Assembly: GCA_022824565.1 (NCBI GenBank)
Contig: JAJDZQ010000158.1
Coordinates: 1-64,000, forward strand
Length of the DNA stretch: 64,000 nt
Reading direction: 5' to 3'
From: Anaerolineae bacterium
GTDB lineage: Bacteria; Chloroflexota; Anaerolineae; Aggregatilineales; Phototrophicaceae
The position numbers and the translations under genes were made by a program. The notes below the pieces were generated by a model, which ran no database searches, was not told the origin of the DNA, and worked only from the letters and a program-made list of their open reading frames with translations. Each line of letters begins with the position of its first letter. Position 1 is the stretch's first letter. This document shows positions 8,139 through 17,816 of this stretch, piece by piece.

Positions 8139-9308
8139 ATGGGCAAAGGGGGGGAGAAGCACCTGACAAAAACATACGATGCCATTGTGATCGGCGCGGG
8201 CGCCATGGGCAGCGCAGCCGCCTATTATCTCAGCCGGCGCGGGCAGCGCGTCTTGCTGCTGGAACAATTTGCGATTGATCACCAACGTGGCAGCTCCTAT
8301 GGTTTCTCGCGCATCATTCGTTATTCCTACGACAATCCTGAATATGTCGACCTGGCGAAAGATACCTACCCGCTCTGGTTTGCGCTGGAAGACGAACTTG
8401 GCGAGCAACTGGTGACGAAGACGGGCGGCATCGACTTTGGACCGGCAAGCGACCCGACGCTGCAAGCGACAATCGCATCGGTGCGCGGTAGCCGCCTCGC
8501 CCATCAACTGCTTTCGCCCCTTGAGGCGCAGGCACACTTCCCGCAATTTCGCTTCGCAGACAACTTCGCGGTGCTCTACCAGCCAGACAGCGGATTTGTG
8601 GCGGCTTCGCGGGCTGTCCGCGGGCATGTTCGGTTGGCGCGCGCCAATGGGGCAGAAGCGCTGGAAAATACCGCAGTAACCGGCATTCGCATCGAAAAGG
8701 ACAGCGTCGAGCTTGCTACTAGCCGTGGCGATTTCTCTGCGGCCAGGTTGGTCGTTACGGCTGGCTCCTGGGCAAAATCGCTGCTGGCGCAAACCGGCAT
8801 CGACCTGCCGCTGCGAATCTTGCGCTGCCAGCTCAATTTTCTCGCGCCGGCCGATCTGCCCATGCACAGCGCCGAGAATTGCCCGGTGTATATCGCGCAT
8901 TTGCGAGAACGAGACGGCCATTCAATCTATGGCATCCCGGCGCAGGCTGGTTCGGGATTCAAAGTGGCCTTCCATGCGGGACCGGCTGTGGCGCATCATG
9001 GCGAAGTCGACTATACGCCTACAGCTGCGGATGTCGAGAAACTGCGGACCTTCTTGCGCGCGCACATCCCGGGTGTCGCCGCTGCGCCCGTCCAAAGCAG
9101 CCGCATCTGCCTGTATACGCAGACGCCAGATGAACACTTCATCATCGACAAACATCCCGAACATGCCCATGTTGTGGTCGGCGCGGGCTTCAGCGGGCAC
9201 GGCTTCAAGTTCAGCACAACCATCGGCAAAATGCTCAGCGATATCGCGCTGGATGGCAGCACGCAGCACAATGACAGCCTGTTCAAGCTGGCGCGCTTTA
9301 TAGCTTGA
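8139..9308 (+). CDS. FAD-dependent sarcosine oxidase-like amine oxidase
   Basis: 389 aa flavoprotein of the monomeric sarcosine oxidase/N-methyltryptophan oxidase family (DAO superfamily). The dinucleotide-binding motif is AIVIGAGAMGSAAAYYLSRRG. The SSYGFSRIIRYSY segment and the C-terminal GFSGHGFKFSTTIG loop, typical of the covalent-flavin region, are present, although the usual Cys of that region is not evident. The substrate is unassigned: secondary amines such as N-methyl amino acids are likely. The annotated ATG at 8139 lacks a ribosome-binding site; a CTG at 8163, preceded by GGGGGGGAGAAG, matches the usual family N-terminus better. The 3' end overlaps the convergent GNAT gene by 11 bp. 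Confidence 0.85.
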   Translation: MGKGGEKHLTKTYDAIVIGAGAMGSAAAYYLSRRGQRVLLLEQFAIDHQRGSSYGFSRIIRYSYDNPEYVDLAKDTYPLWFALEDELGEQLVTKTGGIDFGPASDPTLQATIASVRGSRLAHQLLSPLEAQAHFPQFRFADNFAVLYQPDSGFVAASRAVRGHVRLARANGAEALENTAVTGIRIEKDSVELATSRGDFSAARLVVTAGSWAKSLLAQTGIDLPLRILRCQLNFLAPADLPMHSAENCPVYIAHLRERDGHSIYGIPAQAGSGFKVAFHAGPAVAHHGEVDYTPTAADVEKLRTFLRAHIPGVAAAPVQSSRICLYTQTPDEHFIIDKHPEHAHVVVGAGFSGHGFKFSTTIGKMLSDIALDGSTQHNDSLFKLARFIA

Positions 9309-9966
9309 GCGACCACCAAAAGAACGCGCCGACCGAAACAAAGCCGTTCCTGGTCAATAGCGCGGCAACCTGCTCGTCCTCTGCTGCAATCAGCGCTCCG
9401 ATGCGCGACCGCTGCTCAGTCTGTGCGCGAAGCTGCGCCTGGTCGATCGCCGCCTGGCTTATGTCGCCTTCCAGCCAGATGCCTCGATATGTCAATGTGT
9501 CGACCGGCACCAGATGCGCCGCGTGAGCAGCCGATGCCCAAGCAGACACTGGCTTGGCCGCGGCAATAAACAAGGCATACGGGCCAGCCGAACGCAGCAG
9601 CCGCGCGCGCGAGCAGATGCGACCCATAGCGAGATTGTCTGCCCGCACCAAAGCTCGCAGCGAATCAGCGCCGCTTGCCGATGCTGACTGGATGCAGCTG
9701 GCCACCAGGGCAAAGCCGACTCCCCTGCCCCGCGCAACCGAGTCCACAGCCAGCAAGTCCAGCTCAAAGCGCGCCTCTCCACTGGCCGAGCGCGTCGGAA
9801 AGTTGGCCGCAAAGCCGATTACCGCGCCATCCAGCTCTGCAACCAGGACAAGATTGCATTGCAGGTGCTTGACTTGCGGCTCTTTGCGCTCGCCGAATGC
9901 GGAGGCGATGATGCGCGCGATGGCAGCGAGGTCGGCTTGCGCAGCCTGGCGGATCGCGAGCATCAT
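9298..9966 (-). CDS. GNAT family N-acetyltransferase
   Basis: 222 aa. An N-terminal GNAT fold is visible, with the acetyl-CoA-binding region RFELDLLAVDSVARGRGVG (about 65-85), where the R/Q-x-x-G-x-G/A loop is RGRGVG. The C-terminal half is less conserved and ends in a GFVSVGAFFWW strand. The acceptor cannot be predicted. Two ATGs are adjacent at the start; neither has a strong ribosome-binding site. Divergent from the spermidine-synthase-like gene across 72 bp. Confidence 0.8.
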   Translation of the reverse strand: MMLAIRQAAQADLAAIARIIASAFGERKEPQVKHLQCNLVLVAELDGAVIGFAANFPTRSASGEARFELDLLAVDSVARGRGVGFALVASCIQSASASGADSLRALVRADNLAMGRICSRARLLRSAGPYALFIAAAKPVSAWASAAHAAHLVPVDTLTYRGIWLEGDISQAAIDQAQLRAQTEQRSRIGALIAAEDEQVAALLTRNGFVSVGAFFWWSLKL

Positions 9967-10038
9967 TGATTTTTTGCCATTGGGAGCGCATACTGGTGCG
10001 CAGACAAATGCCAGCCGCCTGCATCGCCTGGACCCGCC

Positions 10039-11640
10039 TTGTTAAACGCGCCCGCCAACATCATCAGCAAGCCGGTTTTGTATCTGATCGCTTTCGTCAG
10101 CGGCATGACGACCTTGGCCATCGAGCTTTCGGCTTCGCGCCTGCTGGGCAGCGTATTCGGCAACAGCAATCTGGTGTGGGCGAATGTCATCGGCTTGATG
10201 CTGCTGTACCTGACAATAGGCTACTTTCTTGGTGGACGGCTGGCCGACCGCAAGCCATCCGCGACAGTATTGCTGCAGCTGATCCTTTGGGCGGCTTTCC
10301 TGGCTGCTTTGATCCCGCTGCTCGCCCGTCCCATCATATCACGCGCGGCGCAGGCTGTCTTTGGCGCAGAGGCGGCGCTGGCGCTGGGTTCCTTTCTCGT
10401 CATTCTGGTGCTGTTTGCGCTGCCGGTCACGCTGCTGGGCATGGTTTCGCCATTTGTCATCCGCCTCGCCGTGGCAGATATAGCGCAGGCGGGCAAGGTC
10501 GCCGGGCAAGTTTATGCCATCAGCACACTGGGCAGCCTGCTGGGCACATTCCTGCCTGTGCTGGTGACGATCCCCCAACTGGGCACGACGCGCACCTTCC
10601 TGCTCTTTTCGGGCATTTTGTTCCTCGCCGCGTGCCTGCCCTTGCTGCGCATCGAGCCACGGCGGGGCCTGCGCTATTTGCTGCTGCCGCTTGTCATCGC
10701 GCTGCTGGCACAGACGACTTTGGCAGCGCCGCTTCGTCCGCCAGCCGCGGGCACCAGGTTGCTTTATGATGGCGAAAGCGAATACAACTACATCCAAGTG
10801 CAAGAAGACAGCGCTGGTTTTCGCTACCTTTATCTGAACGAGGGGCAAGGCGTGCACAGTCTGTGGCACCCGAGCGAGCTGCTCTATGGCGGCACCTGGC
10901 AATACTTCTTGGCCGCGCCCTATTTCAATAATCCGCCCTTTCGCGCCGACCGGGTGGAGTCCTTGTTGCTGATCGGCCTGGCAGCTGGAACATCGGCTCG
11001 TCAATATCAAGCGGTTTATGGAGATATCGACATCGTAGGCATCGAGCTGGATGCCGAGATCATCCAGGTTGGCGCGGAGTTCTTCGACATGAACAGGGCG
11101 CAAATGCCCTCACTCCAGGTCATCGTCGGCGATGGGCGCTACGAGCTGCGAAAACTGGAGCGCAAGTTCACTGTAATTGGCATCGATGCCTATCGCCCGC
11201 CGTATATCCCCTGGCACCTGACGACGGTCGAATTCTTCGGCGAGGTCAAAATGCGGCTGGCTGACGATGGCGCGCTGGCCATCAATGTCGGGCGAACCGA
11301 TACCGACCGGCGGCTGGTCGATGCGCTTGCCAACACCTTGCAACAGGTCTTCCCCAACGTGCATGCCCTGGATGTGCCGCAATCATTCAATACCATCCTG
11401 GTGGCGACTGTTCAGCCTACGCAAGCCCAGGCCCTGCGCGACAATATCGCCCACCGCGTGGCCACAATTGATTCGCGGCTTTATACGGTCCTGGGGCAGG
11501 CTGCGGACGCGCTTGTGCCATTGGGCAATAGCGACATCGTCTTCACCGATGACCGAGCGCCTGTCGAGAGTCTGGTCGATTCCATCGTGCTGGACTTTTT
11601 GCTGGCTGGCCGCGCAGACGAGTTTCGGCAGCGTGAGTAG
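10039..11640 (+). CDS. Membrane-fused spermidine synthase-like protein
   Basis: 533 aa. The N-terminal about 215 residues form six or seven membrane segments (for example VLYLIAFVSGMTTLAIEL and the helix starting FLVILVLFALPVTLLG). After this comes a cytosolic Rossmann-fold domain related to spermidine/spermine synthases (about 235-520), with LLLIGLAAGTSARQY, VGIELDAEII and VIVGDGRYEL as the SAM/decarboxy-SAM-binding loops. The aminopropyltransferase Asp-containing gate is recognisable as GIDAYRPPYIPWHL, so activity as a true spermidine synthase is uncertain. The start codon is TTG. Its last 8 bases overlap the next gene. Confidence 0.82.
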   Translation: MLNAPANIISKPVLYLIAFVSGMTTLAIELSASRLLGSVFGNSNLVWANVIGLMLLYLTIGYFLGGRLADRKPSATVLLQLILWAAFLAALIPLLARPIISRAAQAVFGAEAALALGSFLVILVLFALPVTLLGMVSPFVIRLAVADIAQAGKVAGQVYAISTLGSLLGTFLPVLVTIPQLGTTRTFLLFSGILFLAACLPLLRIEPRRGLRYLLLPLVIALLAQTTLAAPLRPPAAGTRLLYDGESEYNYIQVQEDSAGFRYLYLNEGQGVHSLWHPSELLYGGTWQYFLAAPYFNNPPFRADRVESLLLIGLAAGTSARQYQAVYGDIDIVGIELDAEIIQVGAEFFDMNRAQMPSLQVIVGDGRYELRKLERKFTVIGIDAYRPPYIPWHLTTVEFFGEVKMRLADDGALAINVGRTDTDRRLVDALANTLQQVFPNVHALDVPQSFNTILVATVQPTQAQALRDNIAHRVATIDSRLYTVLGQAADALVPLGNSDIVFTDDRAPVESLVDSIVLDFLLAGRADEFRQRE

Positions 11641-12322
11641 CTCCCTCGCGCAGAAGCTGCTGCTGGCGCTGGCGTTGGTCTGCCTGCTGATGATGACGGC
11701 TGTGCGCTTGCTGCTGAGCCACGAATTTCTGCGCATTGAATACTTCCGCACTGGCTTTCCAGCCGATAGCTACGGATTCAACGCCGACGATCGCCTGCGC
11801 TACGGGCGCAATACAATCGACTACTTGTTCAATGACGAGCCGGTCGCCTTCTTGGAAAAGCTGCGCCTGCCGTTGAGCTTGTGCTTCTTGCCACCAGCCG
11901 CTGCGCAAGATTGTCCGCTGTTCAAGCAATCCGAGCTGCGGCACATGCGGGATGTCAAACAGGTCTTGCAATTCGCTTTTGCGCTGGCTGTTGTCTGCGC
12001 ATCGATCGTGCTGGTTGCGCTGTTGCTGGATTGGCGGGCTGGGCTGGCGGGGATGCACTTGGGCGCGTGGCTGACTATGCTGCTGATTGGCGGGCTGGGC
12101 GTGCTGGCTTTGGCGGCCTGGGACAGCGCATTCGACCGCTTTCATGCCTTGTTCTTCGCGGCTGGCAGTTGGCGCTTCCCACATTCCGACAGCTTGATTC
12201 GCCTGTTTCCCGAGCAGATTTTCCTGGATGCGACGCTGTTTATCGCGGGGTTCTGCGTTGTCGGCGCGTGCCTCGTCCTGGCGCTGTGTCGGCGGGCGCT
12301 GCCGGCTCGCAGTGGCATTTGA
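11633..12322 (+). CDS. DUF1461/TIGR01906 family integral membrane protein
   Basis: 229 aa starting at a GTG (GTGAGTAG) that overlaps the stop of the preceding gene by 8 bp, so translation is probably coupled. Four membrane helices: one near the N-terminus (about 7-25), then about 110-130, 140-160 and 205-225. The extracytoplasmic loops carry the family features [19 protein letters not shown], and a conserved [14 protein letters not shown] followed by a second aromatic/acid-rich stretch. The family is widespread in Gram-positives and Chloroflexota with no settled function. A long frame-open extension upstream inside the previous gene is not coding. Confidence 0.78.
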   Translation: MSSSLAQKLLLALALVCLLMMTAVRLLLSHEFLRIEYFRTGFPADSYGFNADDRLRYGRNTIDYLFNDEPVAFLEKLRLPLSLCFLPPAAAQDCPLFKQSELRHMRDVKQVLQFAFALAVVCASIVLVALLLDWRAGLAGMHLGAWLTMLLIGGLGVLALAAWDSAFDRFHALFFAAGSWRFPHSDSLIRLFPEQIFLDATLFIAGFCVVGACLVLALCRRALPARSGI

Positions 12323-12405
12323 GCATACTCACTCGCGCCGCTTTGTACTATGCTAGGCAGACAACCGAGCCTGACGCTCACCAAGTAGCAAAGGAGACGA
12401 AGAAA

Positions 12406-13413
12406 ATGGCGATTCGCGTTGGCATTAACGGATTTGGACGCATCGGCCGGCAGGTGCTGAAGGCGATGCGCGAGCGTTACGCGGACGATATAGACATTGT
12501 GGCTTTCAACGACCTGGGCGACCTCGACACCATGGCGCACCTGTTTCGCTACGATTCAAATTATGGCGTCTATCCTGGCACAGTAGAGGTCGCGGACGGC
12601 GCATTGATTGTAGATGGCGATCGTGTCGCCGCCTTGTCCCAGCGCGACCCGGCCCAGCTGCCCTGGGGCGATCTGGGCGTGGATGTGGTTATCGAAAGCA
12701 CTGGCATCTTCCGCGACAAAGCCAGCGCTTCCAAACACATAAGCGCCGGCGCGCAAAAGGTCATCATATCCGCGCCAGCCAAAGGCGAAGATATCACGAT
12801 CGTGCTGGGCGTCAACCAGGACAAATATGACCCGGCCGCGCACCATGTCGTTTCCAACGCCTCTTGTACGACCAATTGCCTGGCACCAGCCGCCAAAGTG
12901 GTCAATGACGCCTTTGGCATCCAGCAGGGCTTCATGACCACCATCCACAGCTACACCAACGACCAGCAGATTCTCGATCTGCCGCACAGTGACTTGCGCC
13001 GCGCCCGCGCCGCCGCTGTCAACATGATCCCCACCAGCACCGGGGCTGCGCAAGCTGTCGCGCTGGTCGTGCCCGAGCTGAAAGGCAAGTTTGATGGCAT
13101 GGCTGTGCGCGTGCCCACACCCACCGGCTCGCTGGTGGACTTTGTGGCGACTGTGGACAAAGCGCCCGGCAAAGCTGAATTGATCGCCGCGTTTGAAGAA
13201 GCCGCCGCCGGCGCCATGAATGGCTATCTGGCTGTCTCGCACGAGCCGCTGGTCAGCAGCGATTATGTGGGCAATCCCTATTCCAGCATCATTGATGCGC
13301 TTTCCACCGATGTCGCGGGCAATCTTGTCAAAGTGATCACCTGGTATGATAACGAATGGGGCTATTCGTGCCGCACGGCGGACTTGACCAAGTTCGTTGG
13401 CGACCGCCTCTAG
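12406..13413 (+). CDS. gap: Glyceraldehyde-3-phosphate dehydrogenase, type I
   Basis: Oxidises glyceraldehyde 3-phosphate to 1,3-bisphosphoglycerate. 335 aa. NAD-binding [14 protein letters not shown] at the N-terminus; catalytic Cys in [12 protein letters not shown]; the C-terminal WYDNEWGYS motif is intact. The start at 12406 is fixed by AAGGAG at 12391-12396. First gene of a gap-pgk-tpiA glycolytic cluster, 14 bp before pgk. The frame is open for another 500 bp upstream, but that region encodes the DUF1461 protein in another frame. Confidence 0.97.
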   Translation: MAIRVGINGFGRIGRQVLKAMRERYADDIDIVAFNDLGDLDTMAHLFRYDSNYGVYPGTVEVADGALIVDGDRVAALSQRDPAQLPWGDLGVDVVIESTGIFRDKASASKHISAGAQKVIISAPAKGEDITIVLGVNQDKYDPAAHHVVSNASCTTNCLAPAAKVVNDAFGIQQGFMTTIHSYTNDQQILDLPHSDLRRARAAAVNMIPTSTGAAQAVALVVPELKGKFDGMAVRVPTPTGSLVDFVATVDKAPGKAELIAAFEEAAAGAMNGYLAVSHEPLVSSDYVGNPYSSIIDALSTDVAGNLVKVITWYDNEWGYSCRTADLTKFVGDRL

Positions 13414-13427
13414 CGCCAGGCAAGAGC

Positions 13428-14630
13428 ATGAACAAGCTGACGATTGGCGATCTCGAGCTGGGTGGGAAGCGCGTTCTCGTCCGCGTCGATTTCAATGTGC
13501 CGCTGGCTGGCGCGCGCATCACGGACGATACGCGGATCCGCGCCGCGATCCCCACTTTGCAAAAGATAATAAGCGAAGAGCCTCGCGCGGTCATTTTGCT
13601 TTCGCACTTGGGCCGCCCCAAAGGCCAACGCCGCGAGGACATGTCGCTCGCGCCTGTTGCGCCGGCGCTGGCTGCGGCTCTGGGATGTGATGTCGCTTTC
13701 GCAGACGACTGCATCGGTCCCGTGGCGCAGCAGGCTGTGAATGCGCTGCCCGCGGCGGGTGTGCTGCTGCTGGAAAATACCCGTTTTCATGCGGGCGAGA
13801 CAGCCAACGACCCGCGCTTCGCAGAAGAATTGGCGCTGCTGGGCGATGTCTTCGTCAACGATGCCTTTGGCACAGCCCATCGCGCGCATGCCTCCAATGT
13901 CGGCGTGGCGGGACATCTGGGCGCGGCCGCGGGCACCCTGCTGGAAAAAGAAATCGACTATCTGGCCACCGCGTTGGAAGAGCCACGACGTCCCTTTGTC
14001 GCCATCATCGGCGGCGCAAAGGTTTCGGGCAAGATCGATGTCATCGAGGCGCTGCTGGGCAAAGTGGACAAGTTGCTGGTCGGCGGCGGCATGGCGAATA
14101 CATTTTTCGCCGCGCAAGGCCGCGACATGGCCGATTCGCTGGTCGAGCGGGATGCGCTGGCACTGGCACGCGATTTGCTGTTGAAAGCTGGCGACAAATT
14201 GATGCTGCCGATTGATCAGCGCATCGCCGATGACTTTGCCAATAGCGCAACCCAGCGAGTCCTGAGCGCGGATGAAGATGTGCCGGCCGGCTGGCAGTCC
14301 CTGGATATCGGGCCGGCGACTGTTGCCGCATTTGGCGCGGAAGTGGCTGGGGCGGGCAGCATCGTATGGAATGGGCCCATGGGCGTTTTTGAGATGCCGG
14401 CTTTTGCGCTGGGCACAACTGGCGTGGCGCGCGCGCTGGCAGCGGTGACCGCGACCGGCGCAACCAGCATCATCGGCGGTGGCGATTCGGCGGCGGCCGT
14501 GGCCCAAGCTGGCTTGACGGCTGCCATGTCGCATATATCCACGGGCGGCGGCGCAAGCCTCGAGCTGCTGGAAGGCAAGACCCTGCCCGGCATCGCGGCG
14601 CTTTCCGAACGCGCAGCAAGCCAAAGCTAG
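13428..14630 (+). CDS. pgk: Phosphoglycerate kinase
   Basis: Transfers phosphate from 1,3-bisphosphoglycerate to ADP. 400 aa, typical length. N-terminal domain signature [10 protein letters not shown], then [10 protein letters not shown]; the C-terminal nucleotide-binding GGGDSAAAV and WNGPMGVFE motifs are intact. Starts 14 bp after gap and ends 24 bp before tpiA, consistent with one operon. The ATG at 13428 begins [10 protein letters not shown], as in the family. Confidence 0.97.
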   Translation: MNKLTIGDLELGGKRVLVRVDFNVPLAGARITDDTRIRAAIPTLQKIISEEPRAVILLSHLGRPKGQRREDMSLAPVAPALAAALGCDVAFADDCIGPVAQQAVNALPAAGVLLLENTRFHAGETANDPRFAEELALLGDVFVNDAFGTAHRAHASNVGVAGHLGAAAGTLLEKEIDYLATALEEPRRPFVAIIGGAKVSGKIDVIEALLGKVDKLLVGGGMANTFFAAQGRDMADSLVERDALALARDLLLKAGDKLMLPIDQRIADDFANSATQRVLSADEDVPAGWQSLDIGPATVAAFGAEVAGAGSIVWNGPMGVFEMPAFALGTTGVARALAAVTATGATSIIGGGDSAAAVAQAGLTAAMSHISTGGGASLELLEGKTLPGIAALSERAASQS

Positions 14631-14654
14631 GCGATATGTATGGAGGAGCGCGAC

Positions 14655-15428
14655 ATGCACAGAAAGCCGATCGTGGTGGGCAACTGGAAGATGAACAAGC
14701 ATCCGCGCGAAGCTATCGACTTTGTCAAACAGCTAGAAGCGCGCGTCAGCGACTTCGACTCGGTTGACAAAGCGGTTGCGCCGACCAACCTGGCGCTGCC
14801 CGGCGTTTCCGCTGCCTTGCAAGGCACGCAGCTCTTGGTCGCGGCGCAAAATGCCCACTGGGAAGCCGGCGGCGCCTTCACCGGGCAAGTATCGGCAGAC
14901 ATGCTGCGCGGGTTGGCGCAATTCGTCATCCTCGGGCATTCAGAAGTGCGCGCCTACCTGGCAGAGACCGACGCCCATGTCAACCGCAAAGCCAAAGCTG
15001 CCCTGGCGGCGGGTTTGCAGCCGATCATCGCGGTGGGCGAAAGCCTGGCGCAGAATGAAGCCGGCGAGACGATCGACTTTGTGCGCGGGCAAGTGAGCTC
15101 GGCGCTGGCTGGGATCCCGGCGGAGGACATGGCGCGCGTGGTCATCGCCTACGAGCCGCTTTGGGCGATCGGCACCGGCAAGAGCGCCACCAGCCCACAA
15201 GCCGACAGCATCATTGGCGCGGCTATCCGAGAACCGCTGCGCGAGCTGTACAATGACCGTGTCGCGGACAATACACGGATTCAATATGGCGGCAGCGTCA
15301 AACCGGGTAATATGGCCGAGTTCATGGCCCAGCCAAATATCGATGGCGCATTGGTCGGCGGCGCATCGCTGCATGTCGACGACTTCGCCACATTGGTAGC
15401 AATCGCTGCGCGTGTGAAAGGGTCTTGA
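14655..15428 (+). CDS. tpiA: Triosephosphate isomerase
   Basis: Interconverts dihydroxyacetone phosphate and glyceraldehyde 3-phosphate. 257 aa. The substrate Lys lies in GNWKMNKH, catalytic His in ILGHSEVR and catalytic Glu in AYEPLWAIGTGKSA; the phosphate-binding QYGGSVKPGN and VGGASL loops are present. The start is chosen at 14655 because GGAGG (14642-14646) lies inside the alternative upstream start at 14640, making that region a ribosome-binding site rather than coding sequence. Third gene of the glycolytic cluster. Confidence 0.96.
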   Translation: MHRKPIVVGNWKMNKHPREAIDFVKQLEARVSDFDSVDKAVAPTNLALPGVSAALQGTQLLVAAQNAHWEAGGAFTGQVSADMLRGLAQFVILGHSEVRAYLAETDAHVNRKAKAALAAGLQPIIAVGESLAQNEAGETIDFVRGQVSSALAGIPAEDMARVVIAYEPLWAIGTGKSATSPQADSIIGAAIREPLRELYNDRVADNTRIQYGGSVKPGNMAEFMAQPNIDGALVGGASLHVDDFATLVAIAARVKGS

Positions 15429-15456
15429 GCTGCGCGAGCTTGACTTTCTGGCGCAA

Positions 15457-16767
15457 TTGGTCGCGCTGGGATTGCTGTTTGTCGCATTCCGGCGAGCAGA
15501 GCGCTGGCTGCATCAGCATATCTTCAAAGTCGGCTGGCTGTTGACCAACAATTTTCAGATCACAACCATCCTCTATTACAGCTTCTTCCTGCCCGGCATC
15601 GTGCTGCACGAGTTGTGCGTTTGGCTGCTGGCGGGATTGCTGCGCGTGCGGGCCGAGCGCGCAATCGCTTTCCCGGCTGCGCAAGAAATCGGCGAGTTGC
15701 GCCTGAACTTCATTCGCTTGTCGCCACAAGCTGGTCGCATCCGCACATTCATCATCTCTTTGGCGCCCCTGGCAGCTGGCATCGTCGCGCTGTGGCTGCT
15801 CGCGGAGGGCGTTTTTCGCTGGGGGACGGCGCTGGCGCCACTGGATGCGGGCGGCGTTGATGCGTTGGCCAGAGCGCTGCAAACCGTTATGAGAACGGCC
15901 GACTTTTGGCTGTGGTTTTATTTGGCGTTTGTCATCGCCAACACGATGTTCCCGGCGCTGCCCCTTCTGCAAAGGCGGCGGCACAAGGCTTTCGCGGCGC
16001 TCGCGCTGCTCTTGCTGGCGCGCCTGGCCTGGGCTTTCGACAGCGAATCCAGCCTCGCGCTGTTGGCCAGCCTGGGCATGGCGCTGCTGCAAGTGCTGGC
16101 ATTTAATTTGCTGGTCGTGGCCGGCTTGGGCACAGCCGAGTCGCTTATTGAGCGCGTGACAGGCAAGAGCGCCAGCTTCGTCGATGGCAAGATGATCGCC
16201 ATGTCACGAGAAGAAGCGCGTGCCTGGCGTGCCGAGCAGCGTAGAGCCGCATCTGCCAGCCAGACGCGCCCCAAAGCCAAGACCTTCCGAACGATTTATG
16301 ACTTTCCCCTGCCGATTCCAGGACCGCCGGGCAGAGAGCCGGTCAGTCGCAGAGCCGTCACAGTGGTGATGCCGGCCGCTCCCGAAGAACCCTCGCCGCC
16401 AGCAGCGCCGCCGCAGCCACCCACGCAGCCGCCTTCGCTAGAAGCCATCCGCGCCAGCCAAGCAGTGCCGTTCAGCCGTCCTTTCGTACCCGGCGAGTTG
16501 CCAATTGAAGGCGAAAACTGGCAGGCTGAGCCGGACGCCCCAAACGATGCCGCTGGATTCGCGCGTCCTTTTACGAGCGCAGACGCGCCGGATGCGTCAA
16601 CAGAACCGCCACGCGAGCCAAGTAAGCTGGCTGCTCAGAAAAAAACGCCACGCCCAGCCCCAGCGCACAAGCCAGAACCGGACAACGATGAACTCATCTA
16701 TGAGCCTCTGGACGATATCGACAGCGAATTCGATGATGATGGTCGTTATTATGAAGACGAGTCGTAA
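15457..16767 (+). CDS. Polytopic membrane protein, possible degenerate site-2 protease relative
   Basis: 436 aa (TTG start; a CTG at 15430 is an alternative). The first about 230 residues contain about six hydrophobic helices. One holds LPGIVLHELCVW, at the position and context of the HExxH helix of M50 site-2 proteases but lacking the second His. A later helix holds NTMFPALPLLQRR, resembling the N-x2-P-x2-P-x2-DG motif without the Asp. The C-terminal about 160 residues are Pro/Ala-rich and end in a strongly acidic tail, probably disordered and cytosolic. Reads directly on from tpiA and overlaps the convergent phosphotransferase gene by 19 bp. The relationship to M50 is inference; the function is unknown. 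Confidence 0.6.
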   Translation: MVALGLLFVAFRRAERWLHQHIFKVGWLLTNNFQITTILYYSFFLPGIVLHELCVWLLAGLLRVRAERAIAFPAAQEIGELRLNFIRLSPQAGRIRTFIISLAPLAAGIVALWLLAEGVFRWGTALAPLDAGGVDALARALQTVMRTADFWLWFYLAFVIANTMFPALPLLQRRRHKAFAALALLLLARLAWAFDSESSLALLASLGMALLQVLAFNLLVVAGLGTAESLIERVTGKSASFVDGKMIAMSREEARAWRAEQRRAASASQTRPKAKTFRTIYDFPLPIPGPPGREPVSRRAVTVVMPAAPEEPSPPAAPPQPPTQPPSLEAIRASQAVPFSRPFVPGELPIEGENWQAEPDAPNDAAGFARPFTSADAPDASTEPPREPSKLAAQKKTPRPAPAHKPEPDNDELIYEPLDDIDSEFDDDGRYYEDES

Positions 16768-17816
16768 TCATCGCGCAGCACGGAGAAGCGGCCGACGATG
16801 ATGAAGCCAATGGCGATGCACACAAGCATGATGGCGAACGCGATAAACTTGAACATCTGGCTGGATGTAACCAACGTGAGAAAGCCGAATACGGCGCAGA
16901 TGGCATAATATCCCAAAGCAATCTGGCGGGGCGTGAACAAGCCACTATCTTGCAGGCGAAAATGCAGATGCCCGCGGTCGCCACGAAAAGGGTTGTGCCC
17001 GTTGACCAGGCGATTGACCATCTGCCAGCCCAGATCCATCAGCGGCAAGCCCATCACCAGCAGAATAGTCGCCATTTTCGCGCCGCCAATGATGCTCAGC
17101 GCGCCCAGGGCAAAACCCAGAAACCAGGCGCTGCCACCCAGGTAGACGCGGGCTGGATAGAAGTTGTGCAGCAAGAAGCCCAGCGATGCCCCGCACAAAG
17201 CCAGCGGCAGCAGCGACACGCTGGTTTGCGGCGGCAGCTGGCGGACAGCGCTGTTGAGAAACAAGATTGCGCTGGCGATGACCGCGACGCCAGCCGCCAA
17301 GCCATCCGAGCCATCCAGCAGGTTGACCGTATTCATCATCAGCACCAGCCAAAACATCGTCAGCGCGACAGTGACGAGCGGCGGCCAGGGGTCGGTCTGT
17401 GCGCCAGTCAAGGGATTGTTGAAGAATTCGATGAAGATCTGAAAAGAGATCGCGATGGCGGCGGTGGCAATCTGCGCCAGAAAGCTCTGCAGCCAACTCA
17501 TATCCCAGATATCATCAACCACGCCAAACATGGCGATCAGCGAGCTGCCCAGCAACAAGCCCGCCACGCGCACGATCTCGTTGGGGTCGGTGCGCTCTAC
17601 AGGCAGCAACTGCGCCAACAGCACGCCGATGATGAAAGCGGCGAAGAGCGCCAAGCCGCCCAGCTTGGGCATGGCGACAGGTTCTTGCCGCCGCCCGCCC
17701 GGCAGCGAAATGATGCGGAAGCGAAAGCTGAGCAGGCGCGCCAGGGGAATCAACGCCAGCGCCGACGCCAGCGACACATTGAAGACCAGGACAAACGCCA
17801 GCAGGTCGCGGGTCAT
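16749..17816 (-). CDS. WecA/MraY-type undecaprenyl-phosphate phosphosugar transferase
   Basis: 355 aa, about ten membrane helices. Glycosyltransferase family 4 transfers a UDP-sugar phosphate (often GlcNAc-1-P) to undecaprenyl phosphate, releasing UMP, to start wall polymer or O-glycan synthesis. Hallmarks: GVVDDIWDM, NTVNLLDGSDGLAAG, and the HLHFRLQDSG loop in the place of the family HIHHRL. The start at 17816 overlaps the upp stop as ATGA; the open frame further upstream is upp in another frame. Which sugar is carried cannot be told, but it looks closer to WecA/TagO than to MraY. Confidence 0.88.
   Translation of the reverse strand: MTRDLLAFVLVFNVSLASALALIPLARLLSFRFRIISLPGGRRQEPVAMPKLGGLALFAAFIIGVLLAQLLPVERTDPNEIVRVAGLLLGSSLIAMFGVVDDIWDMSWLQSFLAQIATAAIAISFQIFIEFFNNPLTGAQTDPWPPLVTVALTMFWLVLMMNTVNLLDGSDGLAAGVAVIASAILFLNSAVRQLPPQTSVSLLPLALCGASLGFLLHNFYPARVYLGGSAWFLGFALGALSIIGGAKMATILLVMGLPLMDLGWQMVNRLVNGHNPFRGDRGHLHFRLQDSGLFTPRQIALGYYAICAVFGFLTLVTSSQMFKFIAFAIMLVCIAIGFIIVGRFSVLRDDYDSSS

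Noticed and set aside
7659-8921. 420 aa open frame opposite DUF58 and the amine oxidase
   Set aside because: It spans two real genes on the other strand with no family similarity.
11881-12405. Upstream extension of gap giving a 510 aa protein
   Set aside because: It reads through the DUF1461 gene in the wrong frame; gap starts at 12406 with AAGGAG.
13410-14702. 430 aa open frame opposite pgk
   Set aside because: Shadow of a GC-rich gene; residues such as Gln, His and Cys are over-represented and pgk on the other strand is unambiguous.
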